Counted from the first letter of the stretch, positions 44,284 to 54,345 are shown. The stretch: DNA of 64,000 nt from Deltaproteobacteria bacterium (GCA_030694465.1 JAUXYJ010000068.1:185689-249688), one strand, 5' to 3'. A program made the numbers and translations. Notes: generated by a model not told the origin, from the sequence alone.

Positions 44284-45315
44284 TCACGGCGAGGGCTGCG
44301 GACTCGAAGTGCGCGCCGCAACGCGAAGCGCGTTTCCGAGCTTCGCGATCAGCGTGACCATGCGAAGCACGTCGGAGGGTGCCACCACCAGTCGCTGCCC
44401 CACTAGGTATCTTGTGTCCCCCGAATTGAGTACGTACTTTTCATCGACAAGTCCCTCGCGATGGGCGAAGAGGTGGCGCTGCTGGAAGAACACCTTCAAC
44501 TCGTCGAGATCTGGGATGGTGAGCCAGTCTTCGTAGCCCGCGCCGACCGCGGCCTTCCAGAGCTTGCTCCCCTCACCAACGCGCTGGAAGACGTTCTGGC
44601 CCGGAGGCTTCTTGCCTACCCAAGGCACGTACAGACGCTCCGCAAGATGTTGGAACGCCACGACGCAGTCCTGGAGGCCTCCCTCGATGATCGATCGGCA
44701 GAACGTCTCGGCATCGTCGGCGCCCAAGGACTCCCGAAGAGCGTCTCGCAGCTTGGCGATCCCGTCGAGCTTCGTGCGCACCTTGGCGAGCGCACCGTCG
44801 AACATCTTTTCGACGGAGTTGTGTCCGCAGCAGGGGCAGAAGAACGCCGACCCCGCGACGGCATAGCCAGCCCCGCATTGCTCGCACGTGAGTCGCTGTT
44901 CGAGGACTGCTGCGGCGTCGATCGGGACAAGCATCTCCCGAGAATTGTCGCCACTGGCGACCTTCATCGAGATCGTGATGAAGCCCCGTGGCGCCCGCGC
45001 GTTGAACTCGCGCGCGTCGAAGTGCATCGCGTTATTGATGCGTGCGCGAAGCACGGCCTTGGCCTGCTTCTGCGCCTCACGGACTTGGCGTGTGGTCCAC
45101 CACTGGTCCGCCGGTGCGGAGTGACGGCACAACGGGCAGAAGACCGCCTCGTCGCGGAAGCGGTCCTTCCAATCGTGTTCGAGCACCTTGAACACGAACA
45201 GGCATCCCTTGGCAGGGCACTCCCGATCGACGTAGCCCTGCTCGTCGGCGCTCACCGGAATCGCCAACTTCTCGCGGTTCAGTCGCTCCAGTTCATGGAT
45301 CAGGTTCTTGAACAC
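44284..45315 (-). CDS. Zinc-ribbon protein with HEPN-like RNase motif
   Basis: 343 residues. Four Cys pairs that could bind zinc: Cys33/38 with Cys60/63 and Cys144/147 with Cys160/163. The C-terminal third is helical and contains R-H-L-F-A-H (Arg280, His285), the R-x4-H motif of HEPN ribonucleases, followed by 'REGLVDEKYV', as in RiboL-PSP-type HEPN proteins ('RH..vH..G.vd..y'). It sits 189 bp downstream of the Res gene on the same strand. An abortive-infection or toxin role is possible but inferred from motif and setting only. Confidence 0.78.
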   Translation of the reverse strand: MFKNLIHELERLNREKLAIPVSADEQGYVDRECPAKGCLFVFKVLEHDWKDRFRDEAVFCPLCRHSAPADQWWTTRQVREAQKQAKAVLRARINNAMHFDAREFNARAPRGFITISMKVASGDNSREMLVPIDAAAVLEQRLTCEQCGAGYAVAGSAFFCPCCGHNSVEKMFDGALAKVRTKLDGIAKLRDALRESLGADDAETFCRSIIEGGLQDCVVAFQHLAERLYVPWVGKKPPGQNVFQRVGEGSKLWKAAVGAGYEDWLTIPDLDELKVFFQQRHLFAHREGLVDEKYVLNSGDTRYLVGQRLVVAPSDVLRMVTLIAKLGNALRVAARTSSPQPSP

Positions 45316-45444
45316 TGTCGTACCTCCCGTCTAACAACCGCCTCTCTGAGAGAACTAGTTGTTGTTTGATTTTTCACTAAAATCGAGCAGTCCTGACGCC
45401 CCAGGCGTGAGTATCGTTGTCGCCTGGGAGTGACGCGAATGTTC

Positions 45445-45473
45445 GTACGCGCTGCCACACCCCCGTGGCTACA
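45445..45473 (+). repeat. Diverged copy of the MITE arm
   Basis: A 29-nt stretch resembles the left arm of the MITE at 44105-44132 with about five or six mismatches (GTACGCGCTGCCACA start). It lies in the gap between the HEPN-like gene and the Res gene. Confidence 0.5.
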
Positions 45474-45504
45474 GCGTGAGCGCTGACACCGCCGATCCTC
45501 CAGG

Positions 45505-48495
45505 CTACCGAGGGCCCTGTCCCATTTCATGCGTTAGGACATCGTCCAGCGAATGCGCCCGAATGTACGTCGCCGGTGCCTCGCCCACACGAAGCGCACT
45601 GAAGTGAGCCTCGCCACACTTCACTTTCGCGCGCTCCTTATCCCGGAGATCGTCCAGGAAGGCGCTGCTCTTGGTCTCAACCACGAAGTAGAGGCGCGCG
45701 CCGCCTTCGTGTTCAACCAGCACTGCCCAGTCGGGGTTATAGCCGCCGAGAGGAGTCGGCACAGTGAACCAGTCAGGTAGCTTCGCATAGACCTTGATCG
45801 CCGTGTTTTTCTCCAGCTGATCGGCAAACGCTCTCTCCGTGTCCGAGTCGTATACCACTTGCTCGTAAACCGACTTCTGCGCATCAATTAAGTTTTTAAG
45901 ATAGCCTTTGAGTTCCTCACTATCGAACAACTCCTGCGCATAGAAGTGTTCATCGCCAAGTCTGTGATACTTGATGCCGTCCACCAAAGCCAAGCGTTTG
46001 CAACGGTTGATCGCCTCCGCAGCAATCTCGATGAACTGTTGCGGGTTTGCCTTGAAGTCGTCGAGTCTGCCGCAGTCAGTAAGCACTCTTTGGATCGTAC
46101 GGCGCGTGAGCTGCGTCCGGTCCTGAAGATCCGTAAGCAAGTCGGGAAGCTCAATGTCACCTTCATTGAGCAGTACAGTGGCTGCACCTTTTAGCTCGAT
46201 TGCATTAACCCCGTCTTTGCCAATAGCAATGTTCACCTTGCGCCATTGCAAGCGAGCCTTGGCCACCGGCGGCGCATCGATCAGTGCCTGAGTACAGCTC
46301 TCAATTAGCTTTGCGTTGTCGAATGCTACCCGGTAGGTGGTCTTGTGCTTAATGCGGTCCCAAAGCGCCTTGAACTCGGCACTGTGCAAGACCTCTCTGC
46401 GTGTTCGAACTCGTCGGCGATCATCAGCATTCTTGATCTCGAGTCGGCCAGCGAGCTTCTTGAGAACCGCAACAATCTTCTCAGTCTGCGCCGCGAACGC
46501 TACCGGCACTTCAAGGCTTCCGTCCTTGAGCGCCTTCTTGAGCGAGTCCTGAACCCTGCCCTTGGCGTCAATGTAGCCCATTGTTTTGAGGGCGCTCCAC
46601 AACGATTTTGATTGGTCGAAGCCGAGCGGCGCTACAGTTCCGTCGGGCGCGGTTACAGCGATCGCTGCGAAATTGTGGTGTTCCACAATTCCGAAGAGAA
46701 TTCCGGTGTCTCTCTCGATTTCCTTCTGCAAATTTTCAGCGAACTGCTCGTAGCTCTCCATCGCGATCACGGTCAAGGTATTCACCTCGAATCCACGCAC
46801 TCGCTCGCCACTCTGGTTGACGCATAAGCGAAGTCCGCGTCCGATGGTTTGGCGCCGTTCGCGCTCAGTCTGGATGTCGCGCAGGGTGCAAATCTGAAAG
46901 ACGTTGGGATTGTCCCATCCCTCCTTCAGCGCCGAATGCGAGAAGATAAACTTGAGCGGTGTCTCGAAGGAAAGGAGTCGCTCCTTCTCCTTCATAATGA
47001 GGCTATAGGCGCGCTCAGCGTTATCTCGGTTGCCCTGGTTGTTTTCCTCAGTGTTCGTCCATCCGCCCTTCTTATCGATCGAGAAGTAGCCGTTGTGAAC
47101 TTCTTCAGCGGCGCGGGAAACGTCCACCTCCTTAAAGAGAGTTGTGTAGTCTGGCAGCTTCGCGGCACGACGGTACTCCTCCTCGAAAATCCGGGCGTAG
47201 TCGCCCTTCTCGGGGGTGCCATCTGCTGCGTAGCGCCGGTACTTGGCGACCTCGTCGACGAAGAAGAGTGACAGGACCTTGATGCCCTGCGGGCGCAGGC
47301 GCTTCTCCTTGTCGAGGTGCTCGCGGATGGTCCGACGGATCATCTCGCGCTGAACGGCGAGGGTGTCCACATCGCCCCACGCTTGGCCGGGCTTCAGGTG
47401 TTGCTCGCCACCGGGAACGCGCAGCTCTACGTACTCGTTTCCTTTGGCAACCCGAATCTCGCCGATACGGCAGTCGGCGTAGATGGCGCGCCTCGTGGTC
47501 TGCTCGAGATTGTCGCCGTCCTGCACGGTGACTTCTTGGCGCTTGATGCCGCTTGCGGTCTGTACGTCGAGTTCGACCTTCGCCGAAATGGTGCCTCGTT
47601 TGTTTTCAACTTTTACGACACGCACGAATGGCTTGTTCTGGGCGTCCTCCACCGTCGCGGCCGCAACCTCAATTTGCTTCACAAGCTTACGCTCGTAGGC
47701 GTCCACCGCATCGAGCCGGTAGACCATGTGGTGCTTGGCCGCGTGCGTCGCCGAGTAACGAAGCGTGCACAGCGGGTTCATCGCGTCGAGGGCGGTCTTG
47801 CCGGCCCCGGAGAGCCCGCCATCGACGCTCTGAGGCTCGTCCACAATGACAATCGGTCGCGTGGCCTTGATCAGGTCGATGGGCTTCTCGCCGCCGGTCT
47901 TCTCGCTGTCCTTGTAGAGGTTGTTGACGTCCTTCTTGTTGATGGCGCCGACGGTCACCACCATCACTTGGATCTGCGGGCTCGTGGCGAAGTTACGTAC
48001 TTGTCCAAGCTTCGCCGAGTCGTAAAGGAAGTAGTCGAACGGCACGCCCGCATAGAGGCCCTTGAAGTGCTCCTCCGTGATCTGTAGGGACTTGTAGACG
48101 CCCTCCTTGATGGCGACCGACGGCACGACGATGACGAACTTGGTGAAGCCGTAGCGCTTGTTGAGCTCGAAGATGGTGCGCAGATAGACGTAGGTCTTGC
48201 CCGTGCCCGTCTCCATCTCGACAGTGAAATCACCGGAGGTGATGGCGTCGGAGGGCGGCAGACCGTGTCGGAGTTGGACGTCGCCGAGATTCTTGAGCAG
48301 CTCGTCGTCGACGAGCGTGAGCCGGTTGCCCACGCCCAGATCGCTCTCCGCGAAGGACAGTTGGGCCTGTGCAGCAGACACGTCGCGGGTCACCGTGAAC
48401 TCGGTGCGACAGATTTCCTGCCCGCGAAAAAGATCGCATACGGCCTCGATGGCCTGAAGCTGGTAGTCGAGGTTGGGCTCGAAGTGGAGTTTCAT
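45505..48495 (-). CDS. Type III restriction-type helicase/endonuclease (Res)
   Basis: 996 residues. ATG 48495 gives the family N-terminus (MKLHFEPNLDYQLQAIEAV). Superfamily 2 helicase motifs: METGTGKT (Lys100), VDEPQ as Walker B, LRYSATH, and later 'GWDNPNVFQI' and 'RQTIGRGLRL'. The C-terminal nuclease has 'NPDWAVLV' and 'YFVVETKS', an intact PD-(D/E)xK site. It starts 11 bp after the methylase gene and is the last of four tightly coupled genes. By eye the C-terminal half is richer in A and T than the N-terminal half. Confidence 0.93.
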   Translation of the reverse strand: MKLHFEPNLDYQLQAIEAVCDLFRGQEICRTEFTVTRDVSAAQAQLSFAESDLGVGNRLTLVDDELLKNLGDVQLRHGLPPSDAITSGDFTVEMETGTGKTYVYLRTIFELNKRYGFTKFVIVVPSVAIKEGVYKSLQITEEHFKGLYAGVPFDYFLYDSAKLGQVRNFATSPQIQVMVVTVGAINKKDVNNLYKDSEKTGGEKPIDLIKATRPIVIVDEPQSVDGGLSGAGKTALDAMNPLCTLRYSATHAAKHHMVYRLDAVDAYERKLVKQIEVAAATVEDAQNKPFVRVVKVENKRGTISAKVELDVQTASGIKRQEVTVQDGDNLEQTTRRAIYADCRIGEIRVAKGNEYVELRVPGGEQHLKPGQAWGDVDTLAVQREMIRRTIREHLDKEKRLRPQGIKVLSLFFVDEVAKYRRYAADGTPEKGDYARIFEEEYRRAAKLPDYTTLFKEVDVSRAAEEVHNGYFSIDKKGGWTNTEENNQGNRDNAERAYSLIMKEKERLLSFETPLKFIFSHSALKEGWDNPNVFQICTLRDIQTERERRQTIGRGLRLCVNQSGERVRGFEVNTLTVIAMESYEQFAENLQKEIERDTGILFGIVEHHNFAAIAVTAPDGTVAPLGFDQSKSLWSALKTMGYIDAKGRVQDSLKKALKDGSLEVPVAFAAQTEKIVAVLKKLAGRLEIKNADDRRRVRTRREVLHSAEFKALWDRIKHKTTYRVAFDNAKLIESCTQALIDAPPVAKARLQWRKVNIAIGKDGVNAIELKGAATVLLNEGDIELPDLLTDLQDRTQLTRRTIQRVLTDCGRLDDFKANPQQFIEIAAEAINRCKRLALVDGIKYHRLGDEHFYAQELFDSEELKGYLKNLIDAQKSVYEQVVYDSDTERAFADQLEKNTAIKVYAKLPDWFTVPTPLGGYNPDWAVLVEHEGGARLYFVVETKSSAFLDDLRDKERAKVKCGEAHFSALRVGEAPATYIRAHSLDDVLTHEMGQGPR

Positions 48496-48506
48496 CGCCG
48501 TTCCCT

Positions 48507-50396
48507 CTAGAGGCTGCGCACGTTGGCGAGCCCATGCTGGTTGAGGATCGCAGCGAGATTCGTCTTGGCCACGTCGTCGGCGAACGCGCTGTCGCGGAAG
48601 ACGCATGTAGTGTCGCCCCCAGGCGCCAAGGCCTTGTGCCACTTGACGATGCCCTCGGCCAACGGCTCGACCTGGTCACGCGTGATCTTGTCTGCGAGAC
48701 ACGCGAGCAACACGCCGCCGCCGATGCTGTGCACGTCCTTGCCCGAGATCTTCTTCTTCTCGATCGGCACGCAGAGATCGAGGCCGAGCTTGAGAAGCAG
48801 CTCGTACAGGATGTCCGTCTCGGTGCGGTCGGTCTTGAGGTGATCGACCGAATCAAGGAGGCTCTTCGGCAGGTTCTGGCGGTCCGGGTCCCACGCGCGG
48901 ATGTTGCTCGAATCGAGCTTGAACACGCGGAACCCAAGGTCGCCCGCGAACAAAGGATTTTCCTCCCGAATCTTCATCCCGGCCCGACGCACGCGCTCCT
49001 TTGTGACATCGCTGATAGTCGGGTAGTCGCTGCGACCGGTCGGCTCTGGCAGTTGGACCAAAATGAAGCGCCGACTCCCACCTTCCCTCGCGTTCCGGGC
49101 TAGAACAGCGTGCGCTGTCGTCCCGCTGCCACCGAAGAAGTCGACGACAACTTGGTCACCGCCCTTATCGGTGGCGAGCTGCAGAATTCTATCTAGAAGT
49201 CGCGTTGGTTTTGGCGTATCAAAGGGTACGTACTCGGGGAACAAGGATTTGATCTCCTTCTTCCCCTCCTGATTGTGGCCAACATCTTCGTACTTCCAGA
49301 TCGTCTGGCAAGCAACACCTTGCTTGACTTCGTTTATGAATCGCTTGATGGCAGGCGCACTATTACCGGTGCTTCCAAACCACACTCTGTTGTCAGCGGT
49401 CATCTCCTCCATTCTGTCTTTTGTGTACACCCAACAGCGCCCACTCGGTGGTTGATAAGCTTGCCCATTCGGCGCAATCAATTCGTAGAACTGTGATGCC
49501 GTCCCGTGCCCCGCTTGAGCTGTAGCATCCGTGGCCTTCCAGTCACCACGAGGGTCATCATCGGGATTCCGATATCTCGCGTTCATTTCATCTGACCGCT
49601 CCAAGAGACCGGGTTGCCACAGTTCCTTATTTCTGGCGTAAACAAGAATGAAGTCATGGGCGTCCGAGAACCACTGGACGGCGTTCTGGGGGCTATACCG
49701 TTTCTCCCAAACTATTGTGCTGACAAATTGTTCCTCTCCGAACACCTCATCGCAGAGCTTCCTGAGGTTATGCACCTCGTTGTCATCGATGCTGATGAAG
49801 ATCACCCCATCCTCGCGAAGGAGGTTTCTCGCCAGCCTAAGGCGCGGATACATCATGGTTAGCCAGTTTGTGTGGAAGCGCCCCGACGCCTCGGTGTTCG
49901 AAGAAATCCTAAACCCCTCTTCGTTCACTTGGCCGGTGTAACGCAGATACGTCGACAGGTTGTCGTCGTACTTGTCGGGATAGACGAAGTCATTGCCCGT
50001 GTTGTAGGGCGGGTCGATGTAGATGAGCTTCACCTTTCCTGAGTAGCTCTTCTGCAGCAGCTTCAGCACCTCGAGGTTGTCTCCCTCGATCATCAAATTC
50101 TGTGTTGTGTCCCAATCGACACTATCCTCGATACAGGGCCGCAGCGTTCCGTTCGACGGCGTCAATGCCAGTTGCCTCGCGCGACGCTTCCCGTGCCAGT
50201 TGAGGCCATACTTCTCCTCCCGTTCATCCACCGCCCCGCCGAGGAGTTGCTTAAGCACTTCGAAGTCGATTCCACCTTCTGTGAACGCTTCGGGAAACAG
50301 CGCCTTGAGCTGCTCGATGTTGGTTGCCAGAACATCGGCGGATTGGGTCTCAGGGTCTTTGGCGGTTAGCTTCTTCATTCTATCCTCGACGGTCAC
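48507..50396 (-). CDS. Type III DNA adenine-N6 methyltransferase (Mod)
   Basis: 629 residues, beta-class order: DPPYNTG (Asp128) comes before the SAM motif FGGSGTTAHAV. It methylates one adenine-containing target and, with Res, forms a type III system. GTG 50396 is preferred because it overlaps the stop of the upstream gene (GTGA); ATG 50378 is possible. The middle of the gene (about 49200-49900, target-recognition region) is visibly less GC-rich than its flanks, consistent with exchange of recognition domains. Confidence 0.93.
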   Translation of the reverse strand: MTVEDRMKKLTAKDPETQSADVLATNIEQLKALFPEAFTEGGIDFEVLKQLLGGAVDEREEKYGLNWHGKRRARQLALTPSNGTLRPCIEDSVDWDTTQNLMIEGDNLEVLKLLQKSYSGKVKLIYIDPPYNTGNDFVYPDKYDDNLSTYLRYTGQVNEEGFRISSNTEASGRFHTNWLTMMYPRLRLARNLLREDGVIFISIDDNEVHNLRKLCDEVFGEEQFVSTIVWEKRYSPQNAVQWFSDAHDFILVYARNKELWQPGLLERSDEMNARYRNPDDDPRGDWKATDATAQAGHGTASQFYELIAPNGQAYQPPSGRCWVYTKDRMEEMTADNRVWFGSTGNSAPAIKRFINEVKQGVACQTIWKYEDVGHNQEGKKEIKSLFPEYVPFDTPKPTRLLDRILQLATDKGGDQVVVDFFGGSGTTAHAVLARNAREGGSRRFILVQLPEPTGRSDYPTISDVTKERVRRAGMKIREENPLFAGDLGFRVFKLDSSNIRAWDPDRQNLPKSLLDSVDHLKTDRTETDILYELLLKLGLDLCVPIEKKKISGKDVHSIGGGVLLACLADKITRDQVEPLAEGIVKWHKALAPGGDTTCVFRDSAFADDVAKTNLAAILNQHGLANVRSL

Positions 50397-51151
50397 AGAT
50401 TGGCTCGGGCGGCAGAGTGTTCGGCCTGCATGCGTTTAATTTCCAGATTCAACGCCACTTGGCGGGCGACTTGACGTTCCTTGGCGGCGGCGGCGCGGAG
50501 CTTGGTCAGCTGTGCCTCGAGCCTTTCGGATTCAGCAAGAGCCGTCCGGCGCGCAGCCGCCATCTCAGGCGATGACGCGACGGTGAACGTCCCAGTCACC
50601 TGGGCCGCAAGCAGCGCCACGACCGTGTCCATCCATCCTTGGTACAATGCAAACAGGTTGACCCGCGACTGCCGCGTGATTGCGATTTCGCTGATAAATG
50701 CAGCAGCGACGTTGATGCTGAGAGCGGCAGCCGGGCTGGCTACTACCAACGCCCCATCAAGCACCGTCGCCCCAACCTCCCCTTGGGACTGGCGCTTGTG
50801 GGCAAGCGAGATTGTCAATCCGTCACCCTGCGTAACGATGAGCAACACGGGGTACGGGATCGCTCGGTGAATGAGCTCATGGAGCCTTGCGGTATGAGCG
50901 GGAGTGCGGACTGCTGCTCTGAGAACTGCAATCTCGAGGTATTCACGCGTGGTGTCGCGAAATGTTGGCACCCCAATGGTCGTGGGCTTGAGAGCGGCGA
51001 GCCAGAAGACCTCGTCAATACCCTCATTGATCTTGCGCTTGTCCGCAGCCGTGGGTGAGCAGTTCTCGAGCAAGAGTTTTTTGGGTACGCGCTGATCCAC
51101 ACGTGCGCTCAGCGGCAAGTTGAGCGCGGCGATCACATCGGTCTCGTTCAA
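50393..51151 (-). CDS. DUF4391-family protein
   Basis: 252 residues. N-terminal part 'ALNLPLSARVDQRVPKKLLLEN', then 'EVFWLAALKPTTIGVP', the conserved core, and a C-terminal coiled-coil ('ESERLEAQLTKLRAAAAKERQVARQVALNLEIKRMQ'). This family is commonly found between a large helicase and a Mod/Res pair; its function is not known. Four-base overlaps link it to both neighbours. Confidence 0.82.
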   Translation of the reverse strand: MNETDVIAALNLPLSARVDQRVPKKLLLENCSPTAADKRKINEGIDEVFWLAALKPTTIGVPTFRDTTREYLEIAVLRAAVRTPAHTARLHELIHRAIPYPVLLIVTQGDGLTISLAHKRQSQGEVGATVLDGALVVASPAAALSINVAAAFISEIAITRQSRVNLFALYQGWMDTVVALLAAQVTGTFTVASSPEMAAARRTALAESERLEAQLTKLRAAAAKERQVARQVALNLEIKRMQAEHSAARANL

Positions 51152-54100
51152 GTCGTCGGCTCCGGCAGGATGACCAGGAACGCCACGACCTCGAAGTCGT
51201 TGATGCCAGCAAACTCGCCCTTGAGCGCGTGGGTGCCGCCTGGCGCAAAGAGGCTGGCTACAGCTCGTTCCTCAGTCTTGCCAACGACCGAGGCGACCGC
51301 GGCGGCAAGCAGCCGCTGTGCGTGCTGCATGTCTTCGCCTTGCCGCGTGGCCTTGTCGAAGCGGGCGCAGGCCGCGGCATCCGGCAGGTCGCGCCCGACG
51401 CAGACACGCTTGAGACGATCGAGGATCCGCTTGGCCTGGGGGAACGGCAACAGCACGGCGCCGTCGTCGGCAACGTGTACGACATAGTGCGGAGCGAGGG
51501 GGTAGCCCGGCTCGAATGCACGCCTAGCTGTGTCGCCCTCCGCCCGCAGGCAGAAGATGATACCCGGCGGCACGTCGACATCCGCTGTCGTCGTGACGGC
51601 AGAAGTGCCGAGAGGCAGACCTTCGAGCACGCCCGGATGGGCCCTGATGTACTCGGCGAGGTCGATCCGAAAGTCGGTGAGCGTGAGGTCGGCGATCGAC
51701 ACGCCCGTCGAGAGATCTTCCAGGTCGATGACGGCATCCTGCAGTTTGAGCAACTGCTTCCGGCGATACTCGAGGTCGTTCATCTGGTTGCCGGATTGTT
51801 GCTCGATCAGGTTCTCTTCGCCGGTTGCTGAGATATCGAGCAACACCATGCGGCCGCTCACGCGCTGCTCGAGGCCGATGTATTCCTCCAGCTCCATGTT
51901 GGGCCAGAAGTTGACGAGCTGAATGCGTTCGTTGGGCGAGCCGATGCGGTCGATGCGGCCGAAGCGTTGGATGATGCGGACCGGATTCCAGTGGATGTCG
52001 TAGTTGATCAGGCAGTCGCAATCCTGGAGGTTCTGACCTTCTGAGATGCAATCGGTGGCGATAAGCAGATCGAGGTCACCGTCGCTCGCCAAATCGTCCG
52101 GTCGCTCTTTGGCTCGCGGTGCAAACGCCGTGAGAATCGAGGCCAAGTCTTTGCGAAGACTTGGAAGCGTTGTTTGGTTGCTGCCCGTGCCGGTGACCAA
52201 GGCCGTTTCGAGACCCAAAGATTGCCTGCCCCAAGGGGCGAGCTGCTCGTAGAGATAACGAGCCGTGTCCGCGAAGGCGGTGAAAACGATAACCTTGCGG
52301 TTCCCAACATTGATCGGGTTGTGACACTTGTGTTCGATGAGCTGGCGCAGCGCCGCTAGTTTGGCGTCTCGACCTGCGTCCACCTGACGGGCTGCAGAGA
52401 CAAGGGTAGCGAGACGGTTGCGGTCTTCGGTGAGGTCTTGCTTCCAGCGAATGATATCCACATCCTTGAGCAGCACCTTTACCTTGCGTCCAACCAGAAG
52501 ACTCTCGAAGCCAGGGTCGTCGAGATCCACATCTTCGATCTCAATCTCCTCGACCGATTCGGCTAGTTGTTCGATGCGCGCCAATGTCGCTTCAACGTCA
52601 CCCAGCTGTCGCTCGATGGTAAGCGCGAACGACGGCACTGCGCTTTCCATGCGCTTAAGCACATTGACGCGCAAGAGGTGAATCAGACTCTCTTCACGGT
52701 CGACCTGCCTGAAGAAACCCGTGCCACCTTTGACCTCGATGCTGTACTTCTTGTCATACGCCTCCTGCTTGTGTGGCAGCACATAACGTAGCGGCGCGTA
52801 TGACGAGAGATTGAGTCTGCGGATCTCGAGATTGATTTCGCGGATGGACTGAAACTCGCCCGCACTGTCCACGTCGGCCTTGATGTTGATCGGCTTGAGG
52901 CGCGTGGGAAATCGTCCTGTCTCGGTGATTCCATAGTACTTCTCAACGTGCTTTCGCGAGCGGGCGATCGTGAGCAGGTCGAGCAACGTGAAATAGTCGA
53001 AGCCAAGCATCTCGACAAGGCGCGCAGGCGTGCGCTCTGCGTCGTCGAGATCAAGCCACCGATTGAACTGCTTCTGAGCAAGACGCGTGGTGCTATCGAT
53101 ACTGCCGATGCCGTGGTCAACCAGCGCCGTGTCGTTGCCCTCGGTGGCAAAGGCGATCTGGTTGCGAAGGTCAGCCATCCGATTGTTGACTGGAGTGGCC
53201 GAGAGCATGAGGACGCGTGTCTTGACACCTTCTTTGATGATCTTGCGCATCAAAGAATCGTAGCGAGTCTCGCTTCCCACGCGCGGAGTCTTCTTATTGC
53301 GGAAGTTGTGCGACTCATCGATAACGACCAGGTCGTAGTTGCCCCAGTTAACATTCGCAAGATCGATGTCACCCGACAAACCATTATCGCGAGCTAGGTC
53401 AGTGTGGTTCAAGACGTCGTAGTTGAACCGATCAGGAGCGAGGAAGTTGCGACGATCATTCGCCTTGTAGAGAGTCCAGTTGTCGCGCAGTCTCTTGGGA
53501 ACAAGTACGAGCACGCGATCGTTGCGCAGTTCGTGGTACTTGATGATTGCTAGCGCTTCGAAGGTCTTCCCAAGTCCGACGCTGTCGGCAATGATGCACC
53601 CTCCGAAACGGTTGAGTTTATCGATCGCGCCAACGACACCGTCACGCTGAAATTTGTAGAGTTTGTTCCAAACAACGGTGTTGCGGATGCCTGTCGCGGA
53701 TTTGACAATTTGTTCCTCGTCGAGAGCGTCCTCACGTGCACCGAAAAGGTGGTGCAGAATGAGGGCGTACGATGAGCGTGCCGCGCGGTGCGTCGAGAGC
53801 GCGTTGAGCGCATCGAGAACGAGCTGCTTCTCAGCTGGCTTGGACGACAGGCTCGCCCACTGCGATTCGAACCACGTGCTGAGTTGCTGCGCTTCGGCTG
53901 CGGATTCGGATACTTGAATCAGGCTAAGTGGGTTACCTGGTGTGACACCTAGGCCTGTTGTGGTGAGTGAACACGCGCCGTGAATGACTTGCTGTGGCTC
54001 ACCATTCAAGTCGCGAAGCACAAAGGTCCCTTGAGGTACCGATGCCGCAGAGGGCCTTAGGTCGACACCGTCTCGAAGCCACTCCTCGCACTTCCTGGCG

Positions 54101-54345
54101 AGCCAACGCATCTGAAGGCGATTCCGTGCCGAGCGATCAGTCTCGTGACCTAAGAGCATGAGATCGCTGTCGGCAGGCGGTAGGATGATGCGCGTGCGCG
54201 CCATGCGCGTTAGGGTTTCGCGAAGCGCCCCAAAGCCAAACAGCGACAAGTGCGGCGTAACGCAGTCAATTGAGTGACTCGTTGCCAACTCGTTCTCAAC
54301 GAGGTCGACAACGCGGTCGTTGCCACAGTTTGTTACGAGCTTCAT
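51148..54345 (-). CDS. SNF2-like helicase with degenerate PLD-type N-terminus
   Basis: 1065 residues. The C-terminal SNF2-like helicase has DSVGLGKT (Walker A), VVIDESH (Walker B), LSATPVNN, 'ATDCISEGQNLQD' and 'QRFGRIDRIGS'. The N-terminal 190 residues have the shape of PLD nuclease domains, including an 'HGACSLTTTGLG' segment (usual GSSNLTxxGL), but the HxK of the active site is not visible, so it may be inactive. First gene of the operon; a purine-rich AGAGG precedes the ATG. ATGA overlaps the DUF4391 gene. Confidence 0.9.
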   Translation of the reverse strand: MKLVTNCGNDRVVDLVENELATSHSIDCVTPHLSLFGFGALRETLTRMARTRIILPPADSDLMLLGHETDRSARNRLQMRWLARKCEEWLRDGVDLRPSAASVPQGTFVLRDLNGEPQQVIHGACSLTTTGLGVTPGNPLSLIQVSESAAEAQQLSTWFESQWASLSSKPAEKQLVLDALNALSTHRAARSSYALILHHLFGAREDALDEEQIVKSATGIRNTVVWNKLYKFQRDGVVGAIDKLNRFGGCIIADSVGLGKTFEALAIIKYHELRNDRVLVLVPKRLRDNWTLYKANDRRNFLAPDRFNYDVLNHTDLARDNGLSGDIDLANVNWGNYDLVVIDESHNFRNKKTPRVGSETRYDSLMRKIIKEGVKTRVLMLSATPVNNRMADLRNQIAFATEGNDTALVDHGIGSIDSTTRLAQKQFNRWLDLDDAERTPARLVEMLGFDYFTLLDLLTIARSRKHVEKYYGITETGRFPTRLKPINIKADVDSAGEFQSIREINLEIRRLNLSSYAPLRYVLPHKQEAYDKKYSIEVKGGTGFFRQVDREESLIHLLRVNVLKRMESAVPSFALTIERQLGDVEATLARIEQLAESVEEIEIEDVDLDDPGFESLLVGRKVKVLLKDVDIIRWKQDLTEDRNRLATLVSAARQVDAGRDAKLAALRQLIEHKCHNPINVGNRKVIVFTAFADTARYLYEQLAPWGRQSLGLETALVTGTGSNQTTLPSLRKDLASILTAFAPRAKERPDDLASDGDLDLLIATDCISEGQNLQDCDCLINYDIHWNPVRIIQRFGRIDRIGSPNERIQLVNFWPNMELEEYIGLEQRVSGRMVLLDISATGEENLIEQQSGNQMNDLEYRRKQLLKLQDAVIDLEDLSTGVSIADLTLTDFRIDLAEYIRAHPGVLEGLPLGTSAVTTTADVDVPPGIIFCLRAEGDTARRAFEPGYPLAPHYVVHVADDGAVLLPFPQAKRILDRLKRVCVGRDLPDAAACARFDKATRQGEDMQHAQRLLAAAVASVVGKTEERAVASLFAPGGTHALKGEFAGINDFEVVAFLVILPEPTT

